Assembly: GCA_963664795.2 (NCBI GenBank)
Contig: CAXXYJ010000074.1
Span: 1 to 64,000 of the forward strand
Length of the DNA stretch: 64,000 nt
Source: VXNJ01 sp963664795
GTDB lineage: Bacteria > Chloroflexota > UBA11872 > VXNJ01
Reading direction: 5' to 3'
In this document: positions 1 through 8,328 of the stretch, one piece after another
Position numbering within the stretch: position 1 is the first letter of the stretch
How the letters are laid out: every line of letters starts with the position of its first letter
Notes under the pieces: generated by a model
The model's input: the letters and a program-made list of their open reading frames with translations, nothing else
What the model was told of the DNA's origin: nothing
Database searches by the model: none
Position numbers and translations under genes: made by a program

Positions 1-515
1 CGATGCGGATCGCGGGCATGCCGGCCGGCCGGCGGCGCCAGCGCGCGCGCGAATTGCTGACCCTGGTCGGGCTGCGCAGCCGCATGCACCACCGGCCGTT
101 CGAGCTCTCCGGCGGCGAACAGCAGCGGGTGGCGATCGCCAGGGCGCTGGCCAACGATCCGACCCTGCTGATAGCGGACGAACCGACCGGCGCGCTGGAC
201 TCGGTTACCGGAATCGAGATCGTGCTGCTTTTCCGCCGCGTGGTCGACGAGCAGGGCATCACCGTGATCATGGCCACCCACGATCCGGCGCTCTCGCAGT
301 TCACCGACGATACCTGGCTGATGGAGGACGGACGGCTCAGCCACGCCGAAGGCCCGCTGGACCTGGACCTGCCCGATCTGGTCCAGCACGTGGAATTTGC
401 CGAACCGCTGCTGGACATGGAAAAATCCCAGCATGACGCCGAAGAGCACCTGGGAATCGCATCGGCCGACGCACCGGCCGGCGACGAGCAGTTCCGGCGG
501 CCGGGCCAGCAGTAA
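1..515 (+). CDS. ABC transporter ATP-binding protein, LolD/MacB type (5' end outside window)
   Basis: This is the C-terminal part of an ABC ATPase whose Walker A region lies before the window. The signature LSGGEQQR, Walker B LLIADEPTGALD and the H-loop ATHD are all present, in the spelling typical of LolD/MacB/FtsE-like ATPases that work with FtsX-type permeases. About 55 residues follow the H-loop, acidic and low in complexity, which is longer than usual for LolD. The next gene starts 12 nt after the TAA stop, so the two are probably co-transcribed. The permease is not in the window and the substrate cannot be told. Confidence 0.9.
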   Translation, partial: MRIAGMPAGRRRQRARELLTLVGLRSRMHHRPFELSGGEQQRVAIARALANDPTLLIADEPTGALDSVTGIEIVLLFRRVVDEQGITVIMATHDPALSQFTDDTWLMEDGRLSHAEGPLDLDLPDLVQHVEFAEPLLDMEKSQHDAEEHLGIASADAPAGDEQFRRPGQQ

Positions 516-527
516 GAGCGGCCGCAG

Positions 528-1121
528 TTGCCGGCGGATGATCCGGTAGGCGGCGGCCGATCCAGCCGGCGCCTGACGGCGCGCAGCGATCCAGGGACCC
601 GGATAACCGGCGAACCGGCCGCAAAGACCGATCTGCGCGTGCGCGCCCTGGGCGAAATCGACGAACTGACCAGCTATCTCGGGGTGGCCCGGGCCCGCAA
701 CCCGCACGCCGAGCTGGGAAAAATACTGGTGCGCCTGCAGGAACTGCTGCTGACGCTGGGCTGTGATATCGCCGATCCGGAGCGTCGCGGCGAAGTGTTC
801 CTTACCGCGGCCGACTGCCGGGCCCTGACCGAAGCGGTCCGCGCGCACGAACGCGCCCTCCCGCGCCTGGCCCGTTTCATCGTCCCGGGGCCGCCCTCGC
901 CGGCGGCCGAACTGCACTACGCGCGCACCATCGCCCGGCGCCTGGAGCGCACGCTGCAGTCGCTGGCCGGAAACGAACCGGTTTCCGAGGCCGCCCTGGC
1001 GGCTTCCAACGAGCTGTCGGACCTGCTCTATGCGCTGGCGCGCCGGGCCGCCCATGCCGCCGGCGCGGTGGACCACAGGTGGCGCCCGCGCGCCCCGCTC
1101 TCCGGCAGCGAGCTGCAGTGA
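528..1121 (+). CDS. PduO-type cob(I)alamin adenosyltransferase
   Basis: It transfers the adenosyl group of ATP to cob(I)alamin, giving coenzyme B12. The 197-residue protein shows the PduO family core: GEIDELTSYLG (about residue 41), the Arg-rich helix ARTIARRLERTLQ and FIVPGP before it. The N-terminal nucleotide loop, usually TGDxGTT, reads SDPGTR here, so the P-loop-like part is divergent. The only upstream in-frame start is TTG at 528. It sits between the ABC ATPase and a CDP-alcohol transferase whose GTG overlaps its TGA, so translational coupling is likely. The family call is firm. Which B12-dependent enzyme it serves is not visible. Confidence 0.8.
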   Translation: MPADDPVGGGRSSRRLTARSDPGTRITGEPAAKTDLRVRALGEIDELTSYLGVARARNPHAELGKILVRLQELLLTLGCDIADPERRGEVFLTAADCRALTEAVRAHERALPRLARFIVPGPPSPAAELHYARTIARRLERTLQSLAGNEPVSEAALAASNELSDLLYALARRAAHAAGAVDHRWRPRAPLSGSELQ

Positions 1122-1720
1122 ACCGTCCGCCGGGATCGTACTCGACCCTGGAGCGGCTGCTGCTGGGCCCCCTGCGCCGCGGCGCCACCCCGGCGTTCGG
1201 GGCGGTCGCCGGCCTGCTGCAGCGGCTGAGGATCAGCCCCAACGCGGTTTCGCTATCGCAGATTCCGCTGGGGGCGGTCATTGCCTGGCAGCTGGGCCAG
1301 AACCCGGCCCTGGCCCTTGCCCTGTTCGTGTTCACCCTGTTGCTGGACGGACTCGACGGGACGCTGGCGCGCCTGAGCGGGCGCGCTTCCGGCTACGGCG
1401 CGCTGGTGGACCAGGTGGCCGATCATGTCCGCGAACTGACCGTGATGGCCGGGTTTGCGGCCGCGGGGCTGATCCCGGCCGGCGTCGCGGTAATGTACGC
1501 CGCCGCCTACCCGCTGCTGAACGCCCTGCTTTGGATCGGCGACCGGCACGGCCGGCCGGCCCGCGCATCCGCCAAGGTCTGGCTCACCTTCTACCCGTTC
1601 TTCGCGCTCTGGGCGCTGACCGGCGTCAACTGGCTCGAATGGGCGGCAGGGGCGACGGTGGCGCTGCTGCTGCTCTCCAGCGCCTGGCAACTCTGGTTGC
1701 TGCGTACGGTCCGCCTGTAA
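1118..1720 (+). CDS. CDP-alcohol phosphatidyltransferase family membrane protein
   Basis: This integral membrane enzyme of the CDP-OH-P family displaces CMP from a CDP-alcohol, usually in phospholipid head-group synthesis. The signature D-x2-DG-x2-AR-x8-G-x3-D-x3-D is complete (DGLDGTLARLSGRASGYGAL followed by VDQVADH). Five to six hydrophobic segments follow. The GTG at 1118 overlaps the stop of the preceding gene (GTGA), so I prefer it to the longer frame that opens at 1079. The acceptor alcohol cannot be assigned; PgsA, PssA and inositol-phosphate transferases share this motif. Confidence 0.85.
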   Translation: MNRPPGSYSTLERLLLGPLRRGATPAFGAVAGLLQRLRISPNAVSLSQIPLGAVIAWQLGQNPALALALFVFTLLLDGLDGTLARLSGRASGYGALVDQVADHVRELTVMAGFAAAGLIPAGVAVMYAAAYPLLNALLWIGDRHGRPARASAKVWLTFYPFFALWALTGVNWLEWAAGATVALLLLSSAWQLWLLRTVRL

Positions 1721-1737
1721 GAAGCGGCGGCCGTAGC

Positions 1738-2604
1738 CTAAAAGTCGACCACCACCCCGTCGCGGCCCCACGTTAACTGACCGCTGAAATTGGCGGCCAC
1801 GTCGGCGATGGCGCGCGCGGTCTCGCCGGGCCCGTCCATGGACGTGGACTGGTGATTGATCAGCAGCCGCCGGGCGCCGGCCTGCTCGGCCATGCGGCCG
1901 GCCGAGTCGGTCGAGGTCTCCGATATCACGCTGGGCAGGGTACGGCCGTGGACTTCGCGGTGGACCGCCTCGATCACCGCCAGGTCGGCGTCGCGGCACA
2001 ATTCGACCACCGCCTCGCACGGAGCGGTATCGCCCGAAAAGCCGATGACCCCTTCGTCGGTCTCGAACCGGAAGCCGTAGCACTCGATGTAGGGCTGGGC
2101 GTGTCTGACTTCCAGCGCCGTAACCTGCCAGCCGTCGCCGCTGGCCACCAGCCCGGACTCGTACTCGGTCACCTCGACCACGGGCGCCGGGCGCTCGCCC
2201 TGGCCGCCGCGGTTGTGGTAGGCGTTCACGCTCATGGGGTGGTTCACGCGCGCGACCACGTCGTACCAGAAGACCCCGCGGTCGGGACTCCACAGGCGCT
2301 CGTGAATGTCGCGGACCGGACTCGGACCGTAGACCTTCAGATCGGGCTCGACTCCGATCGACTGGTCGAACCGGGTCATCAGGAAGCAGGGGTAATCGGA
2401 AATGTGGTCGGAGTGCAGGTGGGTGAAGAAGAGGTGCTCGATCTCGGTGCAGGCGACCCCGAACTGGTGCAGCAGCTTGTGGGTGGTCGCCGGACCGCAG
2501 TCGATCAGGAACTTCTGGCCGACCGCTTCCAGCAGGAAGCTGGTTCCCCAGCGTTCGATCGTCGGGGTCGGGGTCCCGCCGCCGACGATTCCCAGGCGGC
2601 CCAT
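1738..2604 (-). CDS. MBL-fold metallohydrolase (RNase Z/arylsulfatase-like)
   Basis: This 288-residue protein has the metallo-beta-lactamase fold. The metal motif HLHSDH (about residue 61), a later FSGDT aspartate and the C-terminal INHQS histidine are in the order expected for a dinuclear zinc hydrolase. The start TVGGGTPTP-like loop and the HxHxDH form resemble RNase Z and phosphodiesterase-like members, but the tRNase flexible arm is not evident. Its ATG overlaps the TGA of the upstream oxidoreductase gene (TGATG), so the pair is coupled. The substrate is unknown; a sugar- or phosphonate-related catabolic role is only suggested by its partner. Confidence 0.8.
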   Translation of the reverse strand: MGRLGIVGGGTPTPTIERWGTSFLLEAVGQKFLIDCGPATTHKLLHQFGVACTEIEHLFFTHLHSDHISDYPCFLMTRFDQSIGVEPDLKVYGPSPVRDIHERLWSPDRGVFWYDVVARVNHPMSVNAYHNRGGQGERPAPVVEVTEYESGLVASGDGWQVTALEVRHAQPYIECYGFRFETDEGVIGFSGDTAPCEAVVELCRDADLAVIEAVHREVHGRTLPSVISETSTDSAGRMAEQAGARRLLINHQSTSMDGPGETARAIADVAANFSGQLTWGRDGVVVDF

Positions 2605-3626
2605 CAGGCGATGTCGGCCGGGCGCACCCAGCCGCCGGTTCGCGCCGACTCGTAGATCGCCTGCGCGATCTTGAATTCGGCCAGGGACTGCTCGGGGCCG
2701 GCCTTCAGCGGCTTGCCCTCGATCACCGCATCGGCAAAGTCCTCGATCTCGCGCGCGAACGCGCCTTCGTAACCGGACGCGTCCATCACCGCCCGCCCGC
2801 CTGGAGATTCGGCGTCGAACAGCCGCAGCTGGCCCTCGAATCCGTCGCCGATCGCGATCTCGCCCTCCGTGCCGATGATCCGCCACCAGTCCTGGGGACC
2901 CAGCACCCCGTCGATGTTGAGCGCCTCGAAGATGGCGGTCTTGCCGGACTCGAACCGGAATATGGCCTGGCACTGCGATTCGCCCTGCATCCGCTTGAAC
3001 GGATAGCCTATGACCGCGGTGACCGATTCGACCTCGCCCATCCAGTTGCGCAGCGGCCGGATCCAATGCGAGGAACCGTCGATGACGATCCCGCCGCCGG
3101 TTTTCCGCGAATCGAGGCGCCAGGGGTTCTCGGCGCGGAACCACTGCGGATCGTATCCGTAGACGAAATTGGCGCGCGCGGTAACGACCTCGCCGATGGC
3201 CCCTTCGTCGATCAGTTCCTTGGCCCGCACCAGTTCGGGCCAGAATTCGCCGTTCTCGGCCACCGAGAAGACCACTCCGGCCTTAGCCGCCGCGTCCAGG
3301 ATCCGGTTGCACGATTCCAGGCTGGTGGAGATCGGTTTTTCCAGCAGTACGTGCTTGCCGGCCGCGAACGCCTCCAGCGCCAGCGGCTCGTGCAGGTGGT
3401 GCGGGACCATGATGTCGACCGCGTCGAACCCTCCGCCGGCGATGGCCTCGGCCAGGCTCTGGTAGGGCCGGCCGCCGGTCCGTTCGGCAAAGCTCCGGGC
3501 CCGCTCCGGTTCCGGATCGATCAGGGCGGTCACCTCGACCTTGCCGCCTAGTTCGTTCGCGCCGGCCAGGTGGTATTCGGCGATCGATCCGCAGCCGACC
3601 AGGGCCAGCCGCAAACAATTGCTCAT
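2604..3626 (-). CDS. Gfo/Idh/MocA family NAD(P)-dependent oxidoreductase
   Basis: The 340-residue product has an N-terminal Rossmann fold (VGCGSIAEYH, residues about 9-18), the family motif EKPIST with its catalytic-type lysine near residue 95, and the C-terminal beta-sheet domain with GGGIVIDGSSHWI. These enzymes oxidise or reduce sugar and inositol derivatives. I chose the ATG at 3626 because the Rossmann strand starts eight residues later; the reading frame stays open upstream but has no homology signal. The downstream MBL gene overlaps it. The substrate cannot be read from the sequence. Confidence 0.88.
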   Translation of the reverse strand: MSNCLRLALVGCGSIAEYHLAGANELGGKVEVTALIDPEPERARSFAERTGGRPYQSLAEAIAGGGFDAVDIMVPHHLHEPLALEAFAAGKHVLLEKPISTSLESCNRILDAAAKAGVVFSVAENGEFWPELVRAKELIDEGAIGEVVTARANFVYGYDPQWFRAENPWRLDSRKTGGGIVIDGSSHWIRPLRNWMGEVESVTAVIGYPFKRMQGESQCQAIFRFESGKTAIFEALNIDGVLGPQDWWRIIGTEGEIAIGDGFEGQLRLFDAESPGGRAVMDASGYEGAFAREIEDFADAVIEGKPLKAGPEQSLAEFKIAQAIYESARTGGWVRPADIA

Positions 3627-3646
3627 CGGTTCAGTTCTCCATCGGG

Positions 3647-3940
3647 TCAATTGGGCGGTTCTTGATCTTCGTCTTGGCGGTCCAGGACGCGGCCGCGTTG
3701 GGCCATCCAGCCGGCCGCGTCCCAGGGCGCGCCCCAGAGCCACCACCAGATTCGCCGCACCAGCCGCATCGAACCGATCGCCCAGATTACGACGAAGACG
3801 ACGAACCCCACGCTCAGCGGCCAGATCCACAGCGCCGGGATCACGATGCCGCGCGAATAGAAGACGAAGTTAAGACCCATCCCGGCGGCGGCTATCACCA
3901 GCACCGCCGCCGGCAATCGCAGTCGCGCCCAACCGCTCAT
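3647..3940 (-). CDS. Small membrane protein, two transmembrane segments
   Basis: This 97-residue hypothetical protein has two hydrophobic helices (about residues 10-28 and 34-57), a Trp-rich amphipathic stretch (RRIWWWLWGAPWDAAGW) and a charged tail. I do not recognise the family. The layout (short 2TM region and cytoplasmic tail) recalls 2TM-domain proteins, without a shared motif. It lies 9 nt downstream of uvrB and 20 nt upstream of the Gfo/Idh gene on the same strand, so it is probably part of that transcript. Confidence 0.6.
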   Translation of the reverse strand: MSGWARLRLPAAVLVIAAAGMGLNFVFYSRGIVIPALWIWPLSVGFVVFVVIWAIGSMRLVRRIWWWLWGAPWDAAGWMAQRGRVLDRQDEDQEPPN

Positions 3941-3949
3941 TGCGGGACC

Positions 3950-5980
3950 TTAACCGGCCTGCGCGCCGGCCGGCTGGCGGCCGCTGTGATCGAGCATGGC
4001 CCTTATTTCGGCGACCTCGTCGCGCAGTTCGGCCGCCCGCTCGAATTCGAGCGCATCGGCGGCGATGTGCATCTCCTCTTCGAGCCGGGCCATCCGCCGA
4101 ACCGCCTCGGCCGGCGTCAGGCGGGTCAGGTCGGCCCGTTCGCGCCGCCGGCCGGACTGCTCCTTGGCGGGTTGTTCCGAATCCAGATTGAGCATCTCGC
4201 GCACGTCGCGCAGCCGCTTGCGGACCGATTCGGCGGTTATGCCGTGGGTGCGGTTGTGGGCGACCTGGATCTGGCGCCGGCGGTCGGTCTCGTCGATCGC
4301 CCGCCGCATGCTGCCGGTTACGTAGTCGGCGTACATGATCACCGATCCGTCCACGTTGCGGGCCGCCCTGCCCATCGTCTGGATCAGCGCTCCCTCCGAG
4401 CGCAGGAACCCCTCCTTGTCGGCGTCCAGAATCGCCACCAGGGTCACTTCCGGCAGATCGAGTCCCTCGCGCAGCAGGTTGATGCCGACCACGACGTCGT
4501 AGGCCCCGCGCCGCAGGTCGTTGAGGATCTCGACCCGCTCCAGGGTGTCGACCTCCGAGTGCAGGTAGTGAACCTTGATGCCGAGCTCGGCCAGGTACTC
4601 GGCCAGCTCCTCGGCCATGCGCTTGGTGAGCGTGGTCACCAGCGCGCGCTGGCCGCGCGCGGTGCGGGCGTTTATCTCCTCGATCAGGTCGTCGATCTGG
4701 CCCTTGGTGGGCCGCACGGTCACCTTGGGGTCCAGCAGGCCGGTGGGGCGCACGATCTGCTCGACGATCCGCGAGGAGTTCTGGTACTCGAACGCGGCCG
4801 GCGTGGCCGATGTGAATATCGCCTGCTTGACGTGGTCGAGGAACTCGTCGTGCGAGAGCGGGCGGTTGTCGAACGCCGACGGCAGGCGGAACCCGTACTC
4901 GACCAGGGCCTGCTTGCGGGAGCGGTCGCCGCCCAGCATCGCCCCGACCTGCGGCAGCGAGAGGTGCGACTCGTCGATGACCATCAGGAAGTCGTCGGGT
5001 AGGTAGTCGAGCAGCACCCAGGGCGGGTCGCCGGGGCGGGTGCCGGCGATGTGGCGCGAGTAGTTCTCGATCCCCGAGCAGTAACCGACTTCACGCAGCA
5101 TCTCGATGTCGAAACGGGTGCGCTGCTCCAGGCGGGCCGCGGCGAGGACGTTGTCGGCCGCGCGCAGGCGCTGGAGCTGCTCGCCCAGCTCGACTTCGAT
5201 CGATCCGATCGCCGATTCGATCCGGTCGCTGGGAGCCACGTAATGGCGCGCCGGATAGATTTCGACCGCCTCGTGCTCGTCCAGGATCTCGCCGGTCAGG
5301 GTGTCGATCTGCAGGATCCGCTCGAGCTCGTCGCCAAAGAATTCGAACCGCAGGGCGAAGTCGTCGTAGGACGGGAAGACCTCCAGCACGTCGCCGCGCA
5401 GGCGGAAGTTGCCGTGGGTGGGGGCCTGGTCGTTGCGCGCGTACTGCAGGTCGGTCAGGCGCCGAAGGAGCCGGTAGATGTCGTATTCGGCGTCCTTTTT
5501 CAGGTTCACCGTCATCTGCCCGTAGTCGACCGGCGAACCGATGCCGTAGATGCACGAGACCGAGGCCACGACGATCACGTCGCGGCGCGAGAAGACCGAG
5601 CGCGTGGCCGAGAGCCGGAGCTTTTCGATCTGCTTGTTGATATCGACCTCTTTGTCGATATAGGTGTCGGTCCGGGCGATGTAGGCCTCGGGCTGGTAGT
5701 AGTCGTAATAGGAAACGAAGTACTCGACCGCGTTTTCCGGAAAGAACTCGCGGAATTCGGAGCAGAGCTGGGCGGCCAGGGTCTTGTTCGGGGCCAGAAC
5801 CAGGGTGGGCCGGTTGACCTCGGCGATCACGTTGGCGATCGTGAATGTCTTGCCCGACCCGGTGACTCCGAGCAGGGTCTGGAACCGTTCGCCGCCGTTG
5901 ATGCCCTCGACCAGCCCCGAAATGGCCTCGGGCTGGTCGCCTGCGGGGGCGAACGGGGCGTGTAGTTTGAACAGTTCCAT
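3950..5980 (-). CDS. uvrB: Excinuclease ABC subunit UvrB
   Basis: UvrB is the damage-verifying helicase-like subunit of nucleotide excision repair. It receives DNA from UvrA and recruits UvrC. The 676-residue product matches the usual length. Visible are Walker A GVTGSGKTFT (about residue 39), the beta-hairpin YYDYYQPEAYI that clamps the strand, helicase motif MVIDESHLS, the motif V/VI stretch NLLREGLDLPEV and QTMGRAARN, and the C-terminal UvrBC coiled coil (ALEFERAAELRDEVAEIR). The ATG at 5980 gives the standard N-terminus. It heads a reverse-strand cluster with three small metabolic genes. Confidence 0.98.
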   Translation of the reverse strand: MELFKLHAPFAPAGDQPEAISGLVEGINGGERFQTLLGVTGSGKTFTIANVIAEVNRPTLVLAPNKTLAAQLCSEFREFFPENAVEYFVSYYDYYQPEAYIARTDTYIDKEVDINKQIEKLRLSATRSVFSRRDVIVVASVSCIYGIGSPVDYGQMTVNLKKDAEYDIYRLLRRLTDLQYARNDQAPTHGNFRLRGDVLEVFPSYDDFALRFEFFGDELERILQIDTLTGEILDEHEAVEIYPARHYVAPSDRIESAIGSIEVELGEQLQRLRAADNVLAAARLEQRTRFDIEMLREVGYCSGIENYSRHIAGTRPGDPPWVLLDYLPDDFLMVIDESHLSLPQVGAMLGGDRSRKQALVEYGFRLPSAFDNRPLSHDEFLDHVKQAIFTSATPAAFEYQNSSRIVEQIVRPTGLLDPKVTVRPTKGQIDDLIEEINARTARGQRALVTTLTKRMAEELAEYLAELGIKVHYLHSEVDTLERVEILNDLRRGAYDVVVGINLLREGLDLPEVTLVAILDADKEGFLRSEGALIQTMGRAARNVDGSVIMYADYVTGSMRRAIDETDRRRQIQVAHNRTHGITAESVRKRLRDVREMLNLDSEQPAKEQSGRRRERADLTRLTPAEAVRRMARLEEEMHIAADALEFERAAELRDEVAEIRAMLDHSGRQPAGAQAG

Positions 5981-6068
5981 CGGGGTGCCGGGTGGGGGCT
6001 AAGCCATGTGATTTTCGCCTGTACGGCCCGGCGCTCAGTCCTTCGGAGGTGGGATAATTTCGGCGTTG

Positions 6069-6155
6069 GCCGAGGTGGCGGAATTGGCAGACGCGCTAGC
6101 TTGAGGGGCTAGTGATCTTCGGATTGTGCGGGTTCAAATCCCGCCCTCGGCACCA
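6069..6155 (+). tRNA. tRNA-Leu (anticodon GAG)
   Basis: The 7-bp acceptor stem GCCGAGG/CCTCGGC closes the molecule, with A as discriminator and an encoded CCA at 6153-6155. The anticodon arm ctagc-ttgaggg-gctag places GAG in the centre of a seven-base loop. A long variable arm (class II, as in Leu and Ser) and a T-arm GCGGG-ttcaaat-CCCGC follow. A GATAAT at 6053-6058 could be the -10 element, but no clear -35 is seen. The sarcosine-oxidase-like gene ends three bases after the CCA on the other strand. Confidence 0.97.
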
Positions 6156-6158
6156 ATG

Positions 6159-7343
6159 TCAGCCGCCTGCCGCCGGCGGGCGTAAAGGCCCGAATCGGGC
6201 CGGGTCGAACAGGCTGATGTCGTAGTCGGTGCTGCCCGAGACGGCCAAATCGGCCATTATTTCCCCGATCGCGCTGGCGAACTTGAACCCGTGTCCGGAG
6301 AACCCGGCCGCAAAAGAAACCTGCGGCCAGCGCGGGTCGGTGCCGATGAGGAAATGCCCGTCCGGCGAATTTGTGAACATGCACACCGAAACGCCAATGG
6401 TCTTGCCGGCCGCCCGCGGAAAACACCGCCGCGCCACATCGCGCAGCTCCTCCACCTCGCCCGCCCGCCAGCTCCGGTCCAGGGCGTCGGGATCGGCCGG
6501 GCCGCTGGCCAGATCGAACTTTCCGATCTTGAATCCCGCCCCCTCAACATCCGGGAATCCGTAGTACTCCACGCCATCTAGGGTGAGGATGAAGACTGGG
6601 AACCGGGACGGGCTGAATGTCGGCCGATCGCGGGTTTCGAACCAGGCGACCAGCTGGCGCGAAGGGACCGCCATGCCTGAGAGTTCGGGCAGGACCCGGG
6701 ACGCCCAGGCGCCGGCCGTCAGCACCAGGGCGCCGGCGTCGTAGTCCGCGCGGTCGGTGCTCACCCGGACGGAACCGGGATGAGCCTCCCAGCCGAGCAT
6801 CCGCTCGCCCTCGTGGATGGAAGCGCCCCTGGCCCGGGCGGCCTCGACGTGCGCCCGGATGCAGCGCTCGGGGGCCAGGAAGCCGCCGTCCGGTTGCAGT
6901 ACCGCCCGGAATCCGGCCGGCAGCCGGTAGCCCGGAAAGCGCGACCCCAGCTGGGAGCCGGTCAGGATTTCGTGTTCCACCCCCTGCCGGCGGCAGGCTG
7001 CGAGGGTTTTTCCGAACCCGGCCGAGCCCGGCTCCCCGGCGTGCACCGATCCGGTGATCGAGAGCAGGGACCGGCCGGTTTCGTCCTCGAGCTGGCGCCA
7101 GAGCCGGTAGGCGCTTTGTCCCAGCGGTACGTACTGGGGCCCTTCGTGAAACGCCAGCCTGATGATGCGGGTCAGCCCGTGCGAGGACCCCATCCGGTGC
7201 GGAACCCGGAATTGCTCCAGGGCCAGCACGCGCCGGTTCCGCCGCGCCAGCTGATACGTCGCGGCGCTGCCCATCGCGCCGGCCCCGACCACGATCGCGT
7301 CAAAATGCTCGCTGAGCCGGCGGTCGGCCAATTCGCCCTCCAT
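6159..7343 (-). CDS. FAD-dependent oxidoreductase, monomeric sarcosine oxidase / N-methyltryptophan oxidase family
   Basis: This 394-residue flavoprotein oxidises N-methyl or secondary amines, giving an aldehyde and hydrogen peroxide. The N-terminal dinucleotide-binding motif VVGAGAMGSAA, the family segment GSSHGLTRIIR (flavin contacts) and VCMFTNSPDGHF near the C-terminus are all present. In that last segment the Cys is at the position that binds FAD covalently in monomeric sarcosine oxidase. The C-terminal FSGHGFKF loop is also conserved. No soxB-D subunits lie nearby, which fits the monomeric type. The exact amine is unknown. Confidence 0.88.
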   Translation of the reverse strand: MEGELADRRLSEHFDAIVVGAGAMGSAATYQLARRNRRVLALEQFRVPHRMGSSHGLTRIIRLAFHEGPQYVPLGQSAYRLWRQLEDETGRSLLSITGSVHAGEPGSAGFGKTLAACRRQGVEHEILTGSQLGSRFPGYRLPAGFRAVLQPDGGFLAPERCIRAHVEAARARGASIHEGERMLGWEAHPGSVRVSTDRADYDAGALVLTAGAWASRVLPELSGMAVPSRQLVAWFETRDRPTFSPSRFPVFILTLDGVEYYGFPDVEGAGFKIGKFDLASGPADPDALDRSWRAGEVEELRDVARRCFPRAAGKTIGVSVCMFTNSPDGHFLIGTDPRWPQVSFAAGFSGHGFKFASAIGEIMADLAVSGSTDYDISLFDPARFGPLRPPAAGG

Positions 7344-7438
7344 GGGTGTCCGGGCAAAGTCCGAACGCGCGATCCCTTACTCCCGATCTTGCATCGGCAA
7401 GTCCGTCGGCTGCCTTTCGCGGCGGCGAGAATCCACGC

Positions 7439-8221
7439 GTGACCAGGGTTCGATTGATCCATCAGCATCCGGAAACCGCGACCGGCCGCGTGCGGCAACT
7501 AGAGTCGACCGGATTGCTGGTCGAATATTCCAAGACCGTTGATTCGGCGGGACTGCGTTCGCTGGCCGAGCGCGCCGCCGACGTTTACCTGATCGACCTT
7601 GAGCGCCTTCCCTCGCACGGCCGCGAAATCGGACTCTGGCTGCGGCGGCGCAAGTCCACCCGCCGGGTCCCGCTGCTGTTTGTCGGAGGAGCGGCGGAAA
7701 AGGTCGCGCGCGTCCGGAAGCTGCTTCCCGACGCCGGCTACTGCGCCTGGGACGAGGTTGAACCGGCGATCGCCGAATCCATCGCCAGTCCGCCGCGCGA
7801 TCCGGTCGTGCCAACATCCCAGATGAGCGGTTACGCGGGTACGCCGTTGCCCAAAAAGCTCGGGATCAAGGACGGGTCGGTGGTTGCCCTGATCGACTCG
7901 CCGCCGGCATTTGACCGGACTCTGGGGCTGCTCCCGCCGGGCGCGCGGCTCGTCGAGGGCCAGCAACCGGAAGCTGATCTGACCATCTGGTTCTGCCGGA
8001 CGCGGGCCGACCTGGACGCCGGAGTTGCGGCGGTGCGAAAACGCCTGGCCGGCGGGGCGAGGCTCTGGATCGCATGGCCGAAGCAGTCCGCCGGAGTCGC
8101 CTCGGACCTGCGGGCGGCCGGGGTGCGGGCGGCCGGACTGTCCTGCGGGCTGGTGGACTTCAAGGTCTGCGCGATCGATGCGACCTGGTCCGGCCTGCAG
8201 TTCGCGCCGCGCCGGGAATGA
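7439..8221 (+). CDS. Receiver-like domain fused to a DUF3052 domain
   Basis: The 260-residue protein is divergently transcribed from the amine oxidase. Residues 1 to about 110 have the alternating beta/alpha pattern of a response-regulator receiver (VRLIHQHPE, VYLIDLERL, VPLLFVGG), although the phosphorylatable Asp context is weak. Residues about 135-260 match the DUF3052 pattern: KLGIKDGSVVALIDSPPAF and the tail LVDFKVCAIDATWSGLQF. DUF3052 proteins are usually short and stand-alone. I chose the GTG at 7439 because strand 1 begins right after it. The frame opens at 7346 but those 31 residues look non-coding. Function unknown. Confidence 0.7.
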   Translation: MTRVRLIHQHPETATGRVRQLESTGLLVEYSKTVDSAGLRSLAERAADVYLIDLERLPSHGREIGLWLRRRKSTRRVPLLFVGGAAEKVARVRKLLPDAGYCAWDEVEPAIAESIASPPRDPVVPTSQMSGYAGTPLPKKLGIKDGSVVALIDSPPAFDRTLGLLPPGARLVEGQQPEADLTIWFCRTRADLDAGVAAVRKRLAGGARLWIAWPKQSAGVASDLRAAGVRAAGLSCGLVDFKVCAIDATWSGLQFAPRRE

Positions 8222-8328
8222 TCGCATGAACCGACGGGCGTCCGGGGCCGCGCGCGAGCCCGCCCAACCTGGGCCTTGGTCCGCCACGAGGCGGCGCGAC
8301 CTCCCGACCGCGAGGGCGTGACCTGACC

